Source of the DNA: Photorhabdus cinerea
Lineage (GTDB): Bacteria > Pseudomonadota > Gammaproteobacteria > Enterobacterales > Enterobacteriaceae
Direction: 5' to 3'
Length of the DNA stretch: 22,464 nt
NCBI RefSeq assembly: GCF_011189575.1
Contig: NZ_PUJW01000034.1
Location: 1 to 22,464, forward strand
Part shown: positions 1 through 6,109 of the stretch, piece by piece
Layout of the letters: every line of letters starts with the position of its first letter
Position numbering within the stretch: the first letter of the stretch is position 1
Translations under genes and position numbers: made by a program
Notes under the pieces: model-generated
The model's input: the letters and a program-made list of their open reading frames with translations, nothing else
Told to the model about the DNA's origin: nothing
Databases searched by the model: none

Positions 1-1
1 T

Positions 2-214
2 ACCATCCAGCAACTGCAAGACATGCTTGTTCTGGCAAAAAGGGCGTCTGATGAAGATTCATCTGATGCAGGTCGCAGACTAAGAAAGCGACAAGATGAC
101 CTGGTTACTCTCAATAAAGCTGAAAGGATGATCAATGATATTAGTCAGATAGCTCTCGGTTTGGTTGGGGGAGGCGCAAAAGAGGTTACACATGAACCAC
201 GAACAATTTATTGA
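2..214 (+). CDS. Unrecognised phage protein, C-terminal part (cut by left edge)
   Basis: The frame is open from the first complete codon at position 2 to a stop at 212-214. A Met codon at 23 exists, but the frame continues upstream of it without a stop and no clear Shine-Dalgarno sequence precedes it, so the gene probably begins outside the window. The visible 70 residues are charged and probably helical (many K, R, D and E), ending in a short Gly-rich stretch. I do not recognise a family. The stop overlaps the next gene by 23 nt, which fits an operon of small phage genes. Position upstream of the terminase suggests late-region accessory or lysis-region content, but nothing in the residues proves it. 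Confidence 0.55.
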   Translation, partial: TIQQLQDMLVLAKRASDEDSSDAGRRLRKRQDDLVTLNKAERMINDISQIALGLVGGGAKEVTHEPRTIY

Positions 215-407
215 GAAGAACGTACAGGCCGAGTTAACCAAGCTCGGCTTTTCTTCATCTATAGCAGGTATGGCAAGTGATAAGGCAGTCGATCACTATC
301 GTCGCAGTTCGTCAGCGAGCAGAAAGGGCAAGATGTACGATGATTGTTTGCACATTGCTAAGGCGTGGGCGAGTAAATACAGCTCTGGTAAGCCGTCCCC
401 AAAGTGA
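192..407 (+). CDS. Small conserved-looking phage protein, function unknown
   Basis: This 71-residue product starts at ATG 192, chosen because AAAGAGG lies about 7 nt upstream; an in-frame start at 165 lacks such a site. The protein looks helical and soluble, with a Ser/Lys/Arg-rich middle (residues about 32-42) and a basic C-terminus. It resembles small proteins I recall beside the lysis and terminase genes of enterobacterial prophages, but I cannot attach a family name or function. It overlaps the preceding partial gene by 23 nt, so the two are probably co-transcribed. Confidence 0.6.
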   Translation: MNHEQFIEKNVQAELTKLGFSSSIAGMASDKAVDHYRRSSSASRKGKMYDDCLHIAKAWASKYSSGKPSPK

Positions 408-456
408 GGACCTCGGAAAAATCAATGAGATATCTATCAGAAACAGGAAAAATACA

Positions 457-642
457 ATGTTCAGATATAATTTAAAGCAAGCTGTCAAAATCAACATCAG
501 CGGTGAAGTGGGTGAGATTAAAGGCCGGGCTGAATATATAAACAACCTCAATGACTATTTAGTCATCTATAGGGCATCTGACGGTCGAGCGGCTGAGGCA
601 TGGTTTGATGAAAGTGAGATTTCATCGGCAGACGAAGAGTAA
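457..642 (+). CDS. Small phage protein with short beta-rich fold, function unknown
   Basis: A 61-residue product. The frame is open further upstream (from about 277), but that stretch overlaps the preceding gene in another frame and looks like noise. ATG 457 follows an AGGA box at about 8 nt and starts a sensible protein. The sequence alternates hydrophobic and polar residues around the motifs ISGEVGEIKGRAEY and YLVIYRASDGRAAEAWF, which suggests a small SH3-like or beta-barrel domain with an acidic tail. Similar short proteins occur in prophages near the terminase genes; their role is not known to me. Confidence 0.6.
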   Translation: MFRYNLKQAVKINISGEVGEIKGRAEYINNLNDYLVIYRASDGRAAEAWFDESEISSADEE

Positions 643-650
643 CTCATTCA

Positions 651-674
651 GAGCATTCTGCTAATAGAGTGCTC
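651..674 (+). repeat. Short inverted repeat after the 457-642 gene
   Basis: GAGCAT (651-656) pairs with GTGCTC (669-674): five Watson-Crick pairs plus one T-G wobble around a 12-nt loop. No T-run follows, so it is not a classical intrinsic terminator. It may be an RNA hairpin in the leader of the next gene, or chance. Confidence 0.25.
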
Positions 675-739
675 GATAGTAGGGATTTCTTTATGGGCAC
701 CCGGCGGGTGGATACTGACTTTTTAGCAGGAAATTCTAA

Positions 740-762
740 TTCCAACTGTTTCCGGGTTGGAA
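740..762 (+). repeat. Perfect 7-bp inverted repeat just before the 783 gene
   Basis: TTCCAAC (740-746) and GTTGGAA (756-762) are perfect inverted copies separated by 9 nt. The hairpin would sit about 9 nt before the GTGAGG ribosome binding site (771-776) of the gene at 783. It could modulate translation of that gene or be an operator half-site pair. No experimental basis. Confidence 0.3.
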
Positions 763-782
763 AGGGTTCAGTGAGGTTAACA

Positions 783-992
783 ATGAAATTTGAAGATTTA
801 ACAATCGAATCACAAGTCGCAGCCCGTGAAGCTCTGATAAATGCACTAAATATAGAAATGGAATCTCGACGCTATATCGATAACGATAGGGCGAAATATA
901 TCGCCCGGAATATTAGAGATAGCTTTATTGCTCTTGAGACAGAGAACCCAAGGCGAGGCTATGGGGACGATGAAGTTGAAGCCGAGGATTAA
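783..992 (+). CDS. Small acidic helical phage protein, function unknown
   Basis: A 69-residue product starting at ATG 783, chosen because GTGAGG lies 7 nt upstream. The frame extends upstream to GTG 669, but that part has no ribosome binding site and contains two inverted repeats. The protein is helical, with a patterned MESRRYIDNDRAKYIARNI segment and an acidic C-terminus (residues about 60-69). No family recognised. Its stop codon shares a TTAA with the stop of the convergent minus-strand gene, so the two coding regions overlap by 4 nt tail to tail. Confidence 0.6.
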   Translation: MKFEDLTIESQVAAREALINALNIEMESRRYIDNDRAKYIARNIRDSFIALETENPRRGYGDDEVEAED

Positions 993-1273
993 CCTTCATC
1001 CAAACCAGACCATCTTCTGGTTCCGCTTGATTTAGTGACAAGAATAGCTGGATTAGATTTTACTTTCTTTGCTGTATCACGAGCCAGATCCTTAATTTCA
1101 TCTGTGGATTTATCACTGGTGATTGAATATTCCGCATCTGGCAAATGATAGATCTTGCCACTTGTGGTGGTAATAGTGCGCTCAAACCCAGCATTTTCCA
1201 TTTTTTCATGTAATTTCTCATAATCCTTAGAGTTTGCATCATGTAATTCAACTCTAACGGTGAAATTTGCCAT
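989..1273 (-). CDS. GhoS-like antitoxin family protein (former DUF2622), orphan
   Basis: A 94-residue product and the only minus-strand gene in the window. The N-terminus (MANFTVRVELHDANSKDYEKL), the central TITTTSGKIYHLPDAEY segment and the NPAILVTKSSGTRRWSGL C-terminus match my recollection of phage and bacterial proteins assigned to the GhoS family. In E. coli, GhoS is the type V antitoxin: a ferredoxin-like endoribonuclease that destroys ghoT toxin mRNA. An AGGAA box lies about 8 nt upstream of the start. No GhoT-like hydrophobic 50-60 residue partner is evident on either side. Being antisense to the late operon and between unrelated small genes marks it as a moron. RNase activity is inference, and the family call is moderately secure. 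Confidence 0.65.
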   Translation of the reverse strand: MANFTVRVELHDANSKDYEKLHEKMENAGFERTITTTSGKIYHLPDAEYSITSDKSTDEIKDLARDTAKKVKSNPAILVTKSSGTRRWSGLDEG

Positions 1274-1289
1274 TTTTCTTATTCCTGAT

Positions 1290-1334
1290 TTGACTGTGGA
1301 ATGACCAACATATCAATTTTTCTTGACTGTGGAA
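1290..1334. repeat. 12-bp direct repeat TTGACTGTGGAA, two copies
   Basis: Identical copies of TTGACTGTGGAA lie at 1290-1301 and 1323-1334, a spacing of 33 bp (about three helical turns). They sit immediately upstream of the minus-strand GhoS-like gene and before the terminase region. The spacing suits a pair of protein-binding sites on the same DNA face (operator or terminase recognition), but no regulator is known. Confidence 0.45.
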
Positions 1335-1392
1335 AGCAGGAAACCCGCGCCGCCTGAGTGGGTTATCAAAGCAGGCATGTAATCAGATAACA

Positions 1393-1413
1393 GGTCGCTC
1401 ACGCGGCCTTTTT
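1393..1413 (+). terminator. Small intrinsic terminator-like hairpin
   Basis: GGTCGC (1393-1398), a 4-nt loop and GCGGCC (1403-1408) form a 6-bp stem with one G-U pair, followed by TTTTT (1409-1413). It lies between the small-gene region and the terminase operon. Its AACAGGTCGC...GCGGC...TTTTT core is repeated after the head gene at 6066. Confidence 0.5.
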
Positions 1414-1446
1414 ATTTAAGGGAAAGAGACAAGCAGAGAGGTAAAT

Positions 1447-1623
1447 ATGCCTGAGCACCAGATTTCTCCCCATCTTGCGCCATCACTACGGCGTCATATC
1501 GCGGAATTGGCAGAAAAAAAAGCCAAGATGCTGGTTAGTATTATCAAATTAAAGCGATATCACGGACTGAGTAATGAAGAATTGGAGCATGTCATGAAAA
1601 TGGCATGTGAGTTATCGAAGTAA
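1447..1623 (+). CDS. Small pre-terminase phage protein, function unknown
   Basis: A 58-residue open frame starting at ATG 1447 behind AGAGG (7 nt upstream) and ending at TAA 1621-1623, 12 nt before the terminase small subunit. The protein is basic and helical, with Pro/His-rich N-terminal residues, a Lys-rich central helix and an amphipathic helix near residues 41-54. The good ribosome binding site, position and uninterrupted helical content support a real gene. No family recognised; a role in packaging or DNA binding would be guesswork from position alone. Confidence 0.6.
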   Translation: MPEHQISPHLAPSLRRHIAELAEKKAKMLVSIIKLKRYHGLSNEELEHVMKMACELSK

Positions 1624-1635
1624 GGAAATTAAAGA

Positions 1636-2292
1636 ATGGCACAAAAGAAAGTCACGCTCACAGATGAGCAGAAGATTCTTTTCGATGCCCTAACTCCATT
1701 ACAGCAAAAATTTGTCACTCACATTCTTAAGGGTAAGAACTTAACAGATGCTTACAGGCTGTCAGGGGGGAAGGCTAAAGGAGAATCAGCTTACACCCAA
1801 GCAAGTAGAATGATGAGTTTTGATAAGGTCAAAGCCTTTCTCGACGCAATGAACCAAGAAGCCGTTTCTGATGCCGTTATGAGCCGTCAGGAAGCCTTAG
1901 AGCGATTGTCTTCGATGGGCCGTGTCTCTATCTACGATATCGCTGAATTTCGCAACTGTCAGATAGGGGAAGACGACGAGGGCAAGCCAGTCTTTCAAGC
2001 GTCATGGCAATTCAAAGACTCAGCATTACAAGACCCGATGTATCTCAGTGCCATCTCAGAACTGACTGCGGGCAAAGACGGCATCAAGTTAAAGCTGCAT
2101 GATCCGAAAGCCGCTATCAAGCAACTGTCTGAACTGATGGGCTGGGAAGCGCCGAAGAAGACGGAGGTTACTGGCGCGGATGGTGGGCCGATACAAATTG
2201 ACTTAACGGATGAGCAACTTGAAGAGAGACTAAAGGAGTTCGGATATGGCCGTCGCTCAAGTCAGCTCAATGAGAAACTTACAGACTCTTGA
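1636..2292 (+). CDS. terS: Terminase small subunit
   Basis: A 218-residue protein of the Terminase_2 (XtmA-type) small-subunit class. Residues about 22-44 (PLQQKFVTHILKGKNLTDAY) match the family's conserved N-terminal start, where the helix-turn-helix for packaging-site recognition begins. The middle contains the usual RQEALERLSSMGRVSIYDIAEF region and a DPKAAIKQLSELMGW segment (about residues 154-168) typical of the oligomerisation part. The protein should recognise concatemeric phage DNA and hand it to the large subunit. AAGGAA lies about 8 nt before ATG 1636. The last 47 nt also encode the start of terL, implying coupled translation. Confidence 0.85.
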   Translation: MAQKKVTLTDEQKILFDALTPLQQKFVTHILKGKNLTDAYRLSGGKAKGESAYTQASRMMSFDKVKAFLDAMNQEAVSDAVMSRQEALERLSSMGRVSIYDIAEFRNCQIGEDDEGKPVFQASWQFKDSALQDPMYLSAISELTAGKDGIKLKLHDPKAAIKQLSELMGWEAPKKTEVTGADGGPIQIDLTDEQLEERLKEFGYGRRSSQLNEKLTDS

Positions 2293-3766
2293 TGCATACA
2301 GACGTAGGGCTATAGAACAAGCAAGAACATCTCTGATGGATTTCACGCTCTATACCAATTCGCGCTATGAAACCGGTTGGTTCAATGAGTTGTTATGTTT
2401 AGAACTCGATCAGTTCCTGAGGGATGTTGAGAACGGCAAGATGCCGAGGCTGATGATATTTGCACCTCCTCGGTCTGGAAAAAGTGAATTGGCATCCAGA
2501 AGATTGCCAGCTTACGCGCTAGGTAAGCATCCAAATTGGCACATTATTTCGTGTTCGTATTCGTCAGATCTGGCTAATCGCATGTCACGCGACACGCAGC
2601 GCATTATTGATACAGAAAAATACCATGATGTGTTTCCCAATACTCGACTTAATGGAACGAACATCAGGACGCTTGCTGGTGGTGCCATTCGTACAGCCGA
2701 GTTGTGGGAAGTACTGGACGCTAAAGGTCAATTGCATGGCGGTTCTTATCGCGCTGCGGGTGTAAACGGTGGTATCACCGGGCAAGGGATGAATATCGGT
2801 ATCATTGATGATCCTGCAAAGGACTACAAAACGGCCTCGTCACCGGTTTATCAAGAATCGGTAATGGACTGGTATGACACGACCTTTTTTACTCGTGCTG
2901 ACCCGAAATTAAACGGCATCGTGATTATCCTCACGCGCTGGCATCAGAATGACTTGGCGGGGCAACTTCTTAAACTGGCTGAAGAAGGCGGCGAGTCGTG
3001 GCGCGTGGTCAGCTTTCCGATGGAAGCCGAAAAAGAAGAGATCCACGAGCTGAACGGCAAAACGTACAATTTGAGAAAGCCGGGTGAAATCCTGTTCCCT
3101 GAACGCATGCCACAGGATTTCGTCGATAAATGCAAACAACGGGGTTCACTTGTCTGGAATGCCTTATATCAGCAACGCCCTACAGCAAAAGGCGGTGGCT
3201 TAATCAAATCCGAGTGGTTTAAAGAGTACGCAGTCTTACCCCCGATACGTTGGAGTACGGTCTATGGCGATACAGCTCAAAAAATCAAAGAAGCCAATGA
3301 CTTCTCTGTTTTTGAACTATGGGGCTTGGGTGAAGATGGCAAGATGTACCTGATTGATCTCATCCGTGGCAAGTGGGAATCGAAAGAGCTTAAACGTCGT
3401 GCAGTCGCTTTTTGGGCGAAATGTAAGGCGAGAAAAGATTGCGGTTCTTTGATTTCGATGAAGATTGAAGATAAAGCTTCTGGCACTGGACTGATCCAGG
3501 AAATCCAAACAGAGGCTCTATGCCCCGTAATCCCCATCCAGCGGGATAAAGACAAGTTTACACGATTGATGGATGTCCAAGGTTATATCGAGTCTGGATA
3601 CATCTATCTCCCGGCAGAAGCGGAATGGATAAATGATTTTCTCACTGAAATGGAATCTATCACTCCCGATTTCAACACGCACGATGACCAGTTAGATCCG
3701 ATGATGGATGCCATTTCTGATATGAAGTCCGGTGATTTAGGCGTATGGGAAGTTTTGGGACGATAA
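2246..3766 (+). CDS. terL: Terminase large subunit (ATPase/nuclease)
   Basis: A 506-residue packaging motor. Walker A is visible as APPRSGKS (residues 73-80) and Walker B as IGIIDDP (184-190), with a coupling-type ILTRWH (228-233). The C-terminal RNase H-like nuclease shows likely metal-binding acids at YGDTA (D342), KIED (E408/D409) and HDDQLD (D480/D481). ATG 2246 is chosen for AAGGAG 7 nt upstream, within terS. The protein translocates DNA through the portal and cuts it. Length and motif order are those of complete family members, so it should be functional. It is followed by a terminator-like hairpin rather than directly by the portal, which is unusual in this compact operon. Confidence 0.93.
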   Translation: MAVAQVSSMRNLQTLDAYRRRAIEQARTSLMDFTLYTNSRYETGWFNELLCLELDQFLRDVENGKMPRLMIFAPPRSGKSELASRRLPAYALGKHPNWHIISCSYSSDLANRMSRDTQRIIDTEKYHDVFPNTRLNGTNIRTLAGGAIRTAELWEVLDAKGQLHGGSYRAAGVNGGITGQGMNIGIIDDPAKDYKTASSPVYQESVMDWYDTTFFTRADPKLNGIVIILTRWHQNDLAGQLLKLAEEGGESWRVVSFPMEAEKEEIHELNGKTYNLRKPGEILFPERMPQDFVDKCKQRGSLVWNALYQQRPTAKGGGLIKSEWFKEYAVLPPIRWSTVYGDTAQKIKEANDFSVFELWGLGEDGKMYLIDLIRGKWESKELKRRAVAFWAKCKARKDCGSLISMKIEDKASGTGLIQEIQTEALCPVIPIQRDKDKFTRLMDVQGYIESGYIYLPAEAEWINDFLTEMESITPDFNTHDDQLDPMMDAISDMKSGDLGVWEVLGR

Positions 3767-3786
3767 CACTAGAAAATAACGGTTTC

Positions 3787-3822
3787 ACACCAAAATCATC
3801 CTGAAATGGTTTTGGTGTTTTT
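3787..3822 (+). terminator. Strong terminator-like hairpin after terL
   Basis: ACACCAAAA (3787-3795) and TTTTGGTGT (3810-3818) form a perfect 9-bp stem with a 14-nt loop, and the T-run continues to 3822. It would end or attenuate transcription between terminase and head genes, implying readthrough, antitermination or a second promoter for the portal operon. Confidence 0.65.
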
Positions 3823-3899
3823 GTTAACAACTCAGTAACAAATAAAAGCGCCTGATTTAGCAAAGAAGATTGAGGGTTTTATCCATCTTGGCAACAAAT

Positions 3900-3931
3900 T
3901 TAAGTGAACCTCAAGCCCTCAGTTCACTTAA
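3900..3931 (+). repeat. Perfect 10-bp inverted repeat in the terL-portal gap
   Basis: TTAAGTGAAC (3900-3909) and GTTCACTTAA (3922-3931) are exact inverted copies around a 12-nt spacer. No T-run follows, so it is more likely an operator or an mRNA leader hairpin than a terminator. Confidence 0.5.
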
Positions 3932-3941
3932 GAGTCATTAT

Positions 3942-3964
3942 GTTAAAAAGTGCCAAATTTTAAC
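3942..3964 (+). repeat. Perfect 7-bp inverted repeat close to the portal start
   Basis: GTTAAAA (3942-3948) and TTTTAAC (3958-3964) pair around a 9-nt loop, ending about 10 nt before the portal ribosome binding site (GTGAGGGAG, 3973-3981). Confidence 0.4.
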
Positions 3965-3983
3965 AAATTTCAGTGAGGGAGCA

Positions 3984-5453
3984 ATGACCCGTAAAAATCG
4001 CCGTGACGGCGCGAAAAAGCCCGTTAGGACTGCTGACGGGTACAACAACTTTACCGCAAAACTCGGTGGGTATACATCGAACATTCAGACTGGCGGTACC
4101 TACATACCCGGTTACATATCCCGCAACAGAGTTCAGATTGAGTTTGGTTATCGCAGCTCTTTCTTAATTGGTGCCGGTGTCGATGCGATGGCTGACGATA
4201 TGACGCGTAAGGGAATTACTATCAGCTCACGGATGAAGCCAGACGCAAAAGGTCAGCTCGAAACGCTCTGGGAAGATATCGGACTGTGGGATGAATTAAA
4301 CAACACTTTGACGTGGTCTCGACTCTACGGCGGTGCGCTGTTAGTTCTGCTGATTGATGGGCAGGATATGTCAACGCCTCTCAACCTTGAGACGATTGGT
4401 GAGGGGCAGTTCAAGGGCACGCTATGTCTTGACCGGTGGATGGTCAAACCAACAGACAGTGACTTAGTAAAAGAGTACGGCCCGCACTTCGGGAAACCCA
4501 AGTTCTATAACGTGGTGATCAATCAACAGGGAATTCCGCCCTGGAAGATTCACCACTCACGAGTGATACGAATGGAAGGCGATACGCTGCCATTTCAGCA
4601 AGCTCAAACAGAAAACGGCTGGGGGATGTCAGTGGTAGAGCGCATTTTCGAGCGCGTTCAGGCGTTCGATACGGCAACGGTAGGTACGACTCAACTCATT
4701 CACAAAGCGCATTTGCGGACGTATAGCATTGATGGTTTAAGGAAAATATTGGCTACAGGCGAAGGAAGTCCCGTATATGCTGCACTGATGAAGCATATGG
4801 ATATGATCCGCGAATTCCAGACCATCGAAGGCATGACGTTAATGGACGCACTGGACACTTTCCAGACGCATAGCTATTCGTTCGCCGGTATTGCAGATGT
4901 CATCCTGCGTTTTGCTGAACAAGTCTCTGGAGCAACGGGAATACCCCTTGTGCGTTTGTTTGGTCAGTCTCCATCGGGTTTCAGTACGGGTGATGGTGAC
5001 TTGGAGAACTACTATAGCCGGGTTAACACGCTTCAAGAAAGACGTCTCCGCCGTCCGTTGAGATGGCTGCTTGATATCTCACATCGGTCGCTATTTGGTT
5101 CGCCATTGCCTACCGATTTTACGTTTGAGTTTAATAAATTATGGGAAATGTCGGACACAGACAGAGCAACGATGGCGAACAATGTAGCGTCTGCAATTGG
5201 CACATTAGTAGATCGGCAAATTCTGCCAGTGCATGCAGCAATGACGGACTTACGCAACATGGCGGATGTGATCGGCATTGGGGGTTCAATCACAGATGAA
5301 GACATTGAAAGCGCAAAAGCAATCTGGGAGGAGTCTGAATCTGAAACCGGCCCTCCGCCGACGTTCGGAAATCCAGTATCGCAAAAGCCTACAGGCGATA
5401 GTCAGCCAAATAAATCAAATCATCACTGGCTCTTACGATGGTTCTCAGGCTAG
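3984..5453 (+). CDS. Portal protein (DUF1073 / HI1409 type)
   Basis: A 489-residue portal of the DUF1073 class. Databases often label this class 'anti-CBASS Acb1-like'; here position and length argue for a portal. ATG 3984 is chosen because GAGGGAG lies just upstream; the frame is open back to TTG 3870, but that stretch has no ribosome binding site and covers structured intergenic DNA. Characteristic segments are the early GYRSSFLIGAGVDAMADDMTRKG, LYGGALLVLLIDG, a long helix with GIPLVRLFGQSPSGFSTGDGDLENYY, and the downstream LQERRLRRPLRWLL helix. It forms the dodecameric DNA channel at one head vertex and docks terminase. The C-terminal tail is Ser/Glu/Pro-rich and its last 110 or more nt also encode the next gene. 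Confidence 0.88.
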   Translation: MTRKNRRDGAKKPVRTADGYNNFTAKLGGYTSNIQTGGTYIPGYISRNRVQIEFGYRSSFLIGAGVDAMADDMTRKGITISSRMKPDAKGQLETLWEDIGLWDELNNTLTWSRLYGGALLVLLIDGQDMSTPLNLETIGEGQFKGTLCLDRWMVKPTDSDLVKEYGPHFGKPKFYNVVINQQGIPPWKIHHSRVIRMEGDTLPFQQAQTENGWGMSVVERIFERVQAFDTATVGTTQLIHKAHLRTYSIDGLRKILATGEGSPVYAALMKHMDMIREFQTIEGMTLMDALDTFQTHSYSFAGIADVILRFAEQVSGATGIPLVRLFGQSPSGFSTGDGDLENYYSRVNTLQERRLRRPLRWLLDISHRSLFGSPLPTDFTFEFNKLWEMSDTDRATMANNVASAIGTLVDRQILPVHAAMTDLRNMADVIGIGGSITDEDIESAKAIWEESESETGPPPTFGNPVSQKPTGDSQPNKSNHHWLLRWFSG

Positions 5454-6063
5454 CGCTGATGCCATCTCTGGTCATCTTATCGATTACTCGTATGTTATTG
5501 ATGATTGGATTGCATCCGTTGCACATAAAATGTTCCTTCAAGTGGAGGGTGAAGAATGGCGCCAGTGGCGTTCCGTGTCGCAAGAGATTTCGGCAGGCTT
5601 ACGGGATGTGGTTGGAAACACCCCGGTTGGACAAGTAGCTCAAGATATTGTTTATCGACAAATCCAACTGATGAAGTCACTACCGCTTGAAGCTGCTGAA
5701 CGTGTACGGGAAATTCAAGACCGCGCGATTCAGGCCGTTATCAACGGTGAGCGACCGGACGAACTCTATCAGATGATTATTGAATCCGGGAATGTGGCCG
5801 CGAGTCGGGCAAGGATGATAGCACGGACTGAAATTGGCCGCGCGACAATGGCCCTTACACAGGCTCGCGCGTTATCAGTCGGCTCAGAAGGTTATTGGTG
5901 GCGTATTGAAGGCGCAGGCACGCGACCCTCACACAGGAAGATGAAAGATAAATTTGTGCGCTGGGAAGATCCGCCCACACTTGATGGGATGACAGGGCAC
6001 GCAGGATGTCTACCTAATTGTAAATGTTGGCCGGAAGTTCATATACCCCCACCGAGAGAATAA
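5296..6063 (+). CDS. Minor head protein, SPP1 gp7 / Mu gpF-like
   Basis: About 255 residues from ATG 5296. The C-terminal part is diagnostic: the AASRARMIARTEIGRA segment, then TRPSHRKMKDKFVRW, DPPTLDGMTGHAGCLPNCKCWPE, matching the phage Mu F-like head morphogenesis domain with its His and Cys residues. Such proteins sit in or on the procapsid near the portal and are needed for head completion. The start is uncertain: ATG 5296 and TTG 5278 lack ribosome binding sites, whereas GGGAGGAG (5326-5333) precedes in-frame CTG codons at 5335 and 5341. Beginning there would give LNLKPALRRR or LKPALRRR, which better matches the expected N-terminal helix. The gene overlaps the portal by over 100 nt. Confidence 0.85.
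   Translation: MKTLKAQKQSGRSLNLKPALRRRSEIQYRKSLQAIVSQINQIITGSYDGSQASADAISGHLIDYSYVIDDWIASVAHKMFLQVEGEEWRQWRSVSQEISAGLRDVVGNTPVGQVAQDIVYRQIQLMKSLPLEAAERVREIQDRAIQAVINGERPDELYQMIIESGNVAASRARMIARTEIGRATMALTQARALSVGSEGYWWRIEGAGTRPSHRKMKDKFVRWEDPPTLDGMTGHAGCLPNCKCWPEVHIPPPRE
5326..5343 (+). promoter_or_regulatory. Possible ribosome binding site for a CTG start
   Basis: GGGAGGAG (5326-5333) lies 7 nt before CTG 5341 in the frame of the minor head protein, inside the portal gene. The same bases encode a Glu/Ser-rich portal tail, so the purine-rich stretch could be coding bias. Confidence 0.35.
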
Positions 6064-6065
6064 CA

Positions 6066-6087
6066 GGTCGCAAATAGCGGCTTTTTT
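6066..6087 (+). terminator. Weak terminator-like hairpin after the minor head gene
   Basis: GTCGC (6067-6071), loop AAATA and GCGGC (6077-6081) form a 5-bp stem with one G-U pair, followed by TTTTTT (6082-6087). The core resembles the hairpin at 1393-1413. Confidence 0.4.
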
Positions 6088-6109
6088 AATACCTGAAAGC
6101 AGGTAACCC

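Larger units (their letters stand above)
3893..3976 (+). repeat. Near-identical 15-bp direct repeats flanking two inverted repeats
   Basis: AACAAATTTAAGTGA (3893-3907) and AACAAATTTCAGTGA (3962-3976) differ at one base and lie 69 bp apart. Between and overlapping them are two perfect palindromes. The second copy overlaps the portal ribosome binding site region. Confidence 0.45.

Noticed and set aside
277..456. Long upstream extension of the 457-642 frame
   Set aside because: It overlaps the real 192-407 gene in another frame and ATG 457 has its own binding site.
669..782. Upstream extension (GTG 669 or ATG 693) of the 783 gene
   Set aside because: No ribosome binding site; contains inverted repeats; ATG 783 is well supported.
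1290..1320. Sigma70-type promoter from TTGACT on the + strand
   Set aside because: No acceptable -10 at 16-18 bp; the second copy also lacks one. Treated as a repeat instead.
3821..3848. Weak promoter (TTGTTA ... TAAAAG) after the terL terminator
   Set aside because: Only 4 of 6 matches in each box with 16-bp spacing; too weak to list, though a promoter would make sense here.
3870..3983. N-terminal extension of the portal from TTG 3870
   Set aside because: No ribosome binding site, covers structured repeats, and ATG 3984 has a good site and a sensible N-terminus.
3984..5453. Anti-CBASS (Acb1-like) function for the DUF1073 protein
   Set aside because: That database label does not fit its portal length, motifs and place between terminase and the minor head gene.
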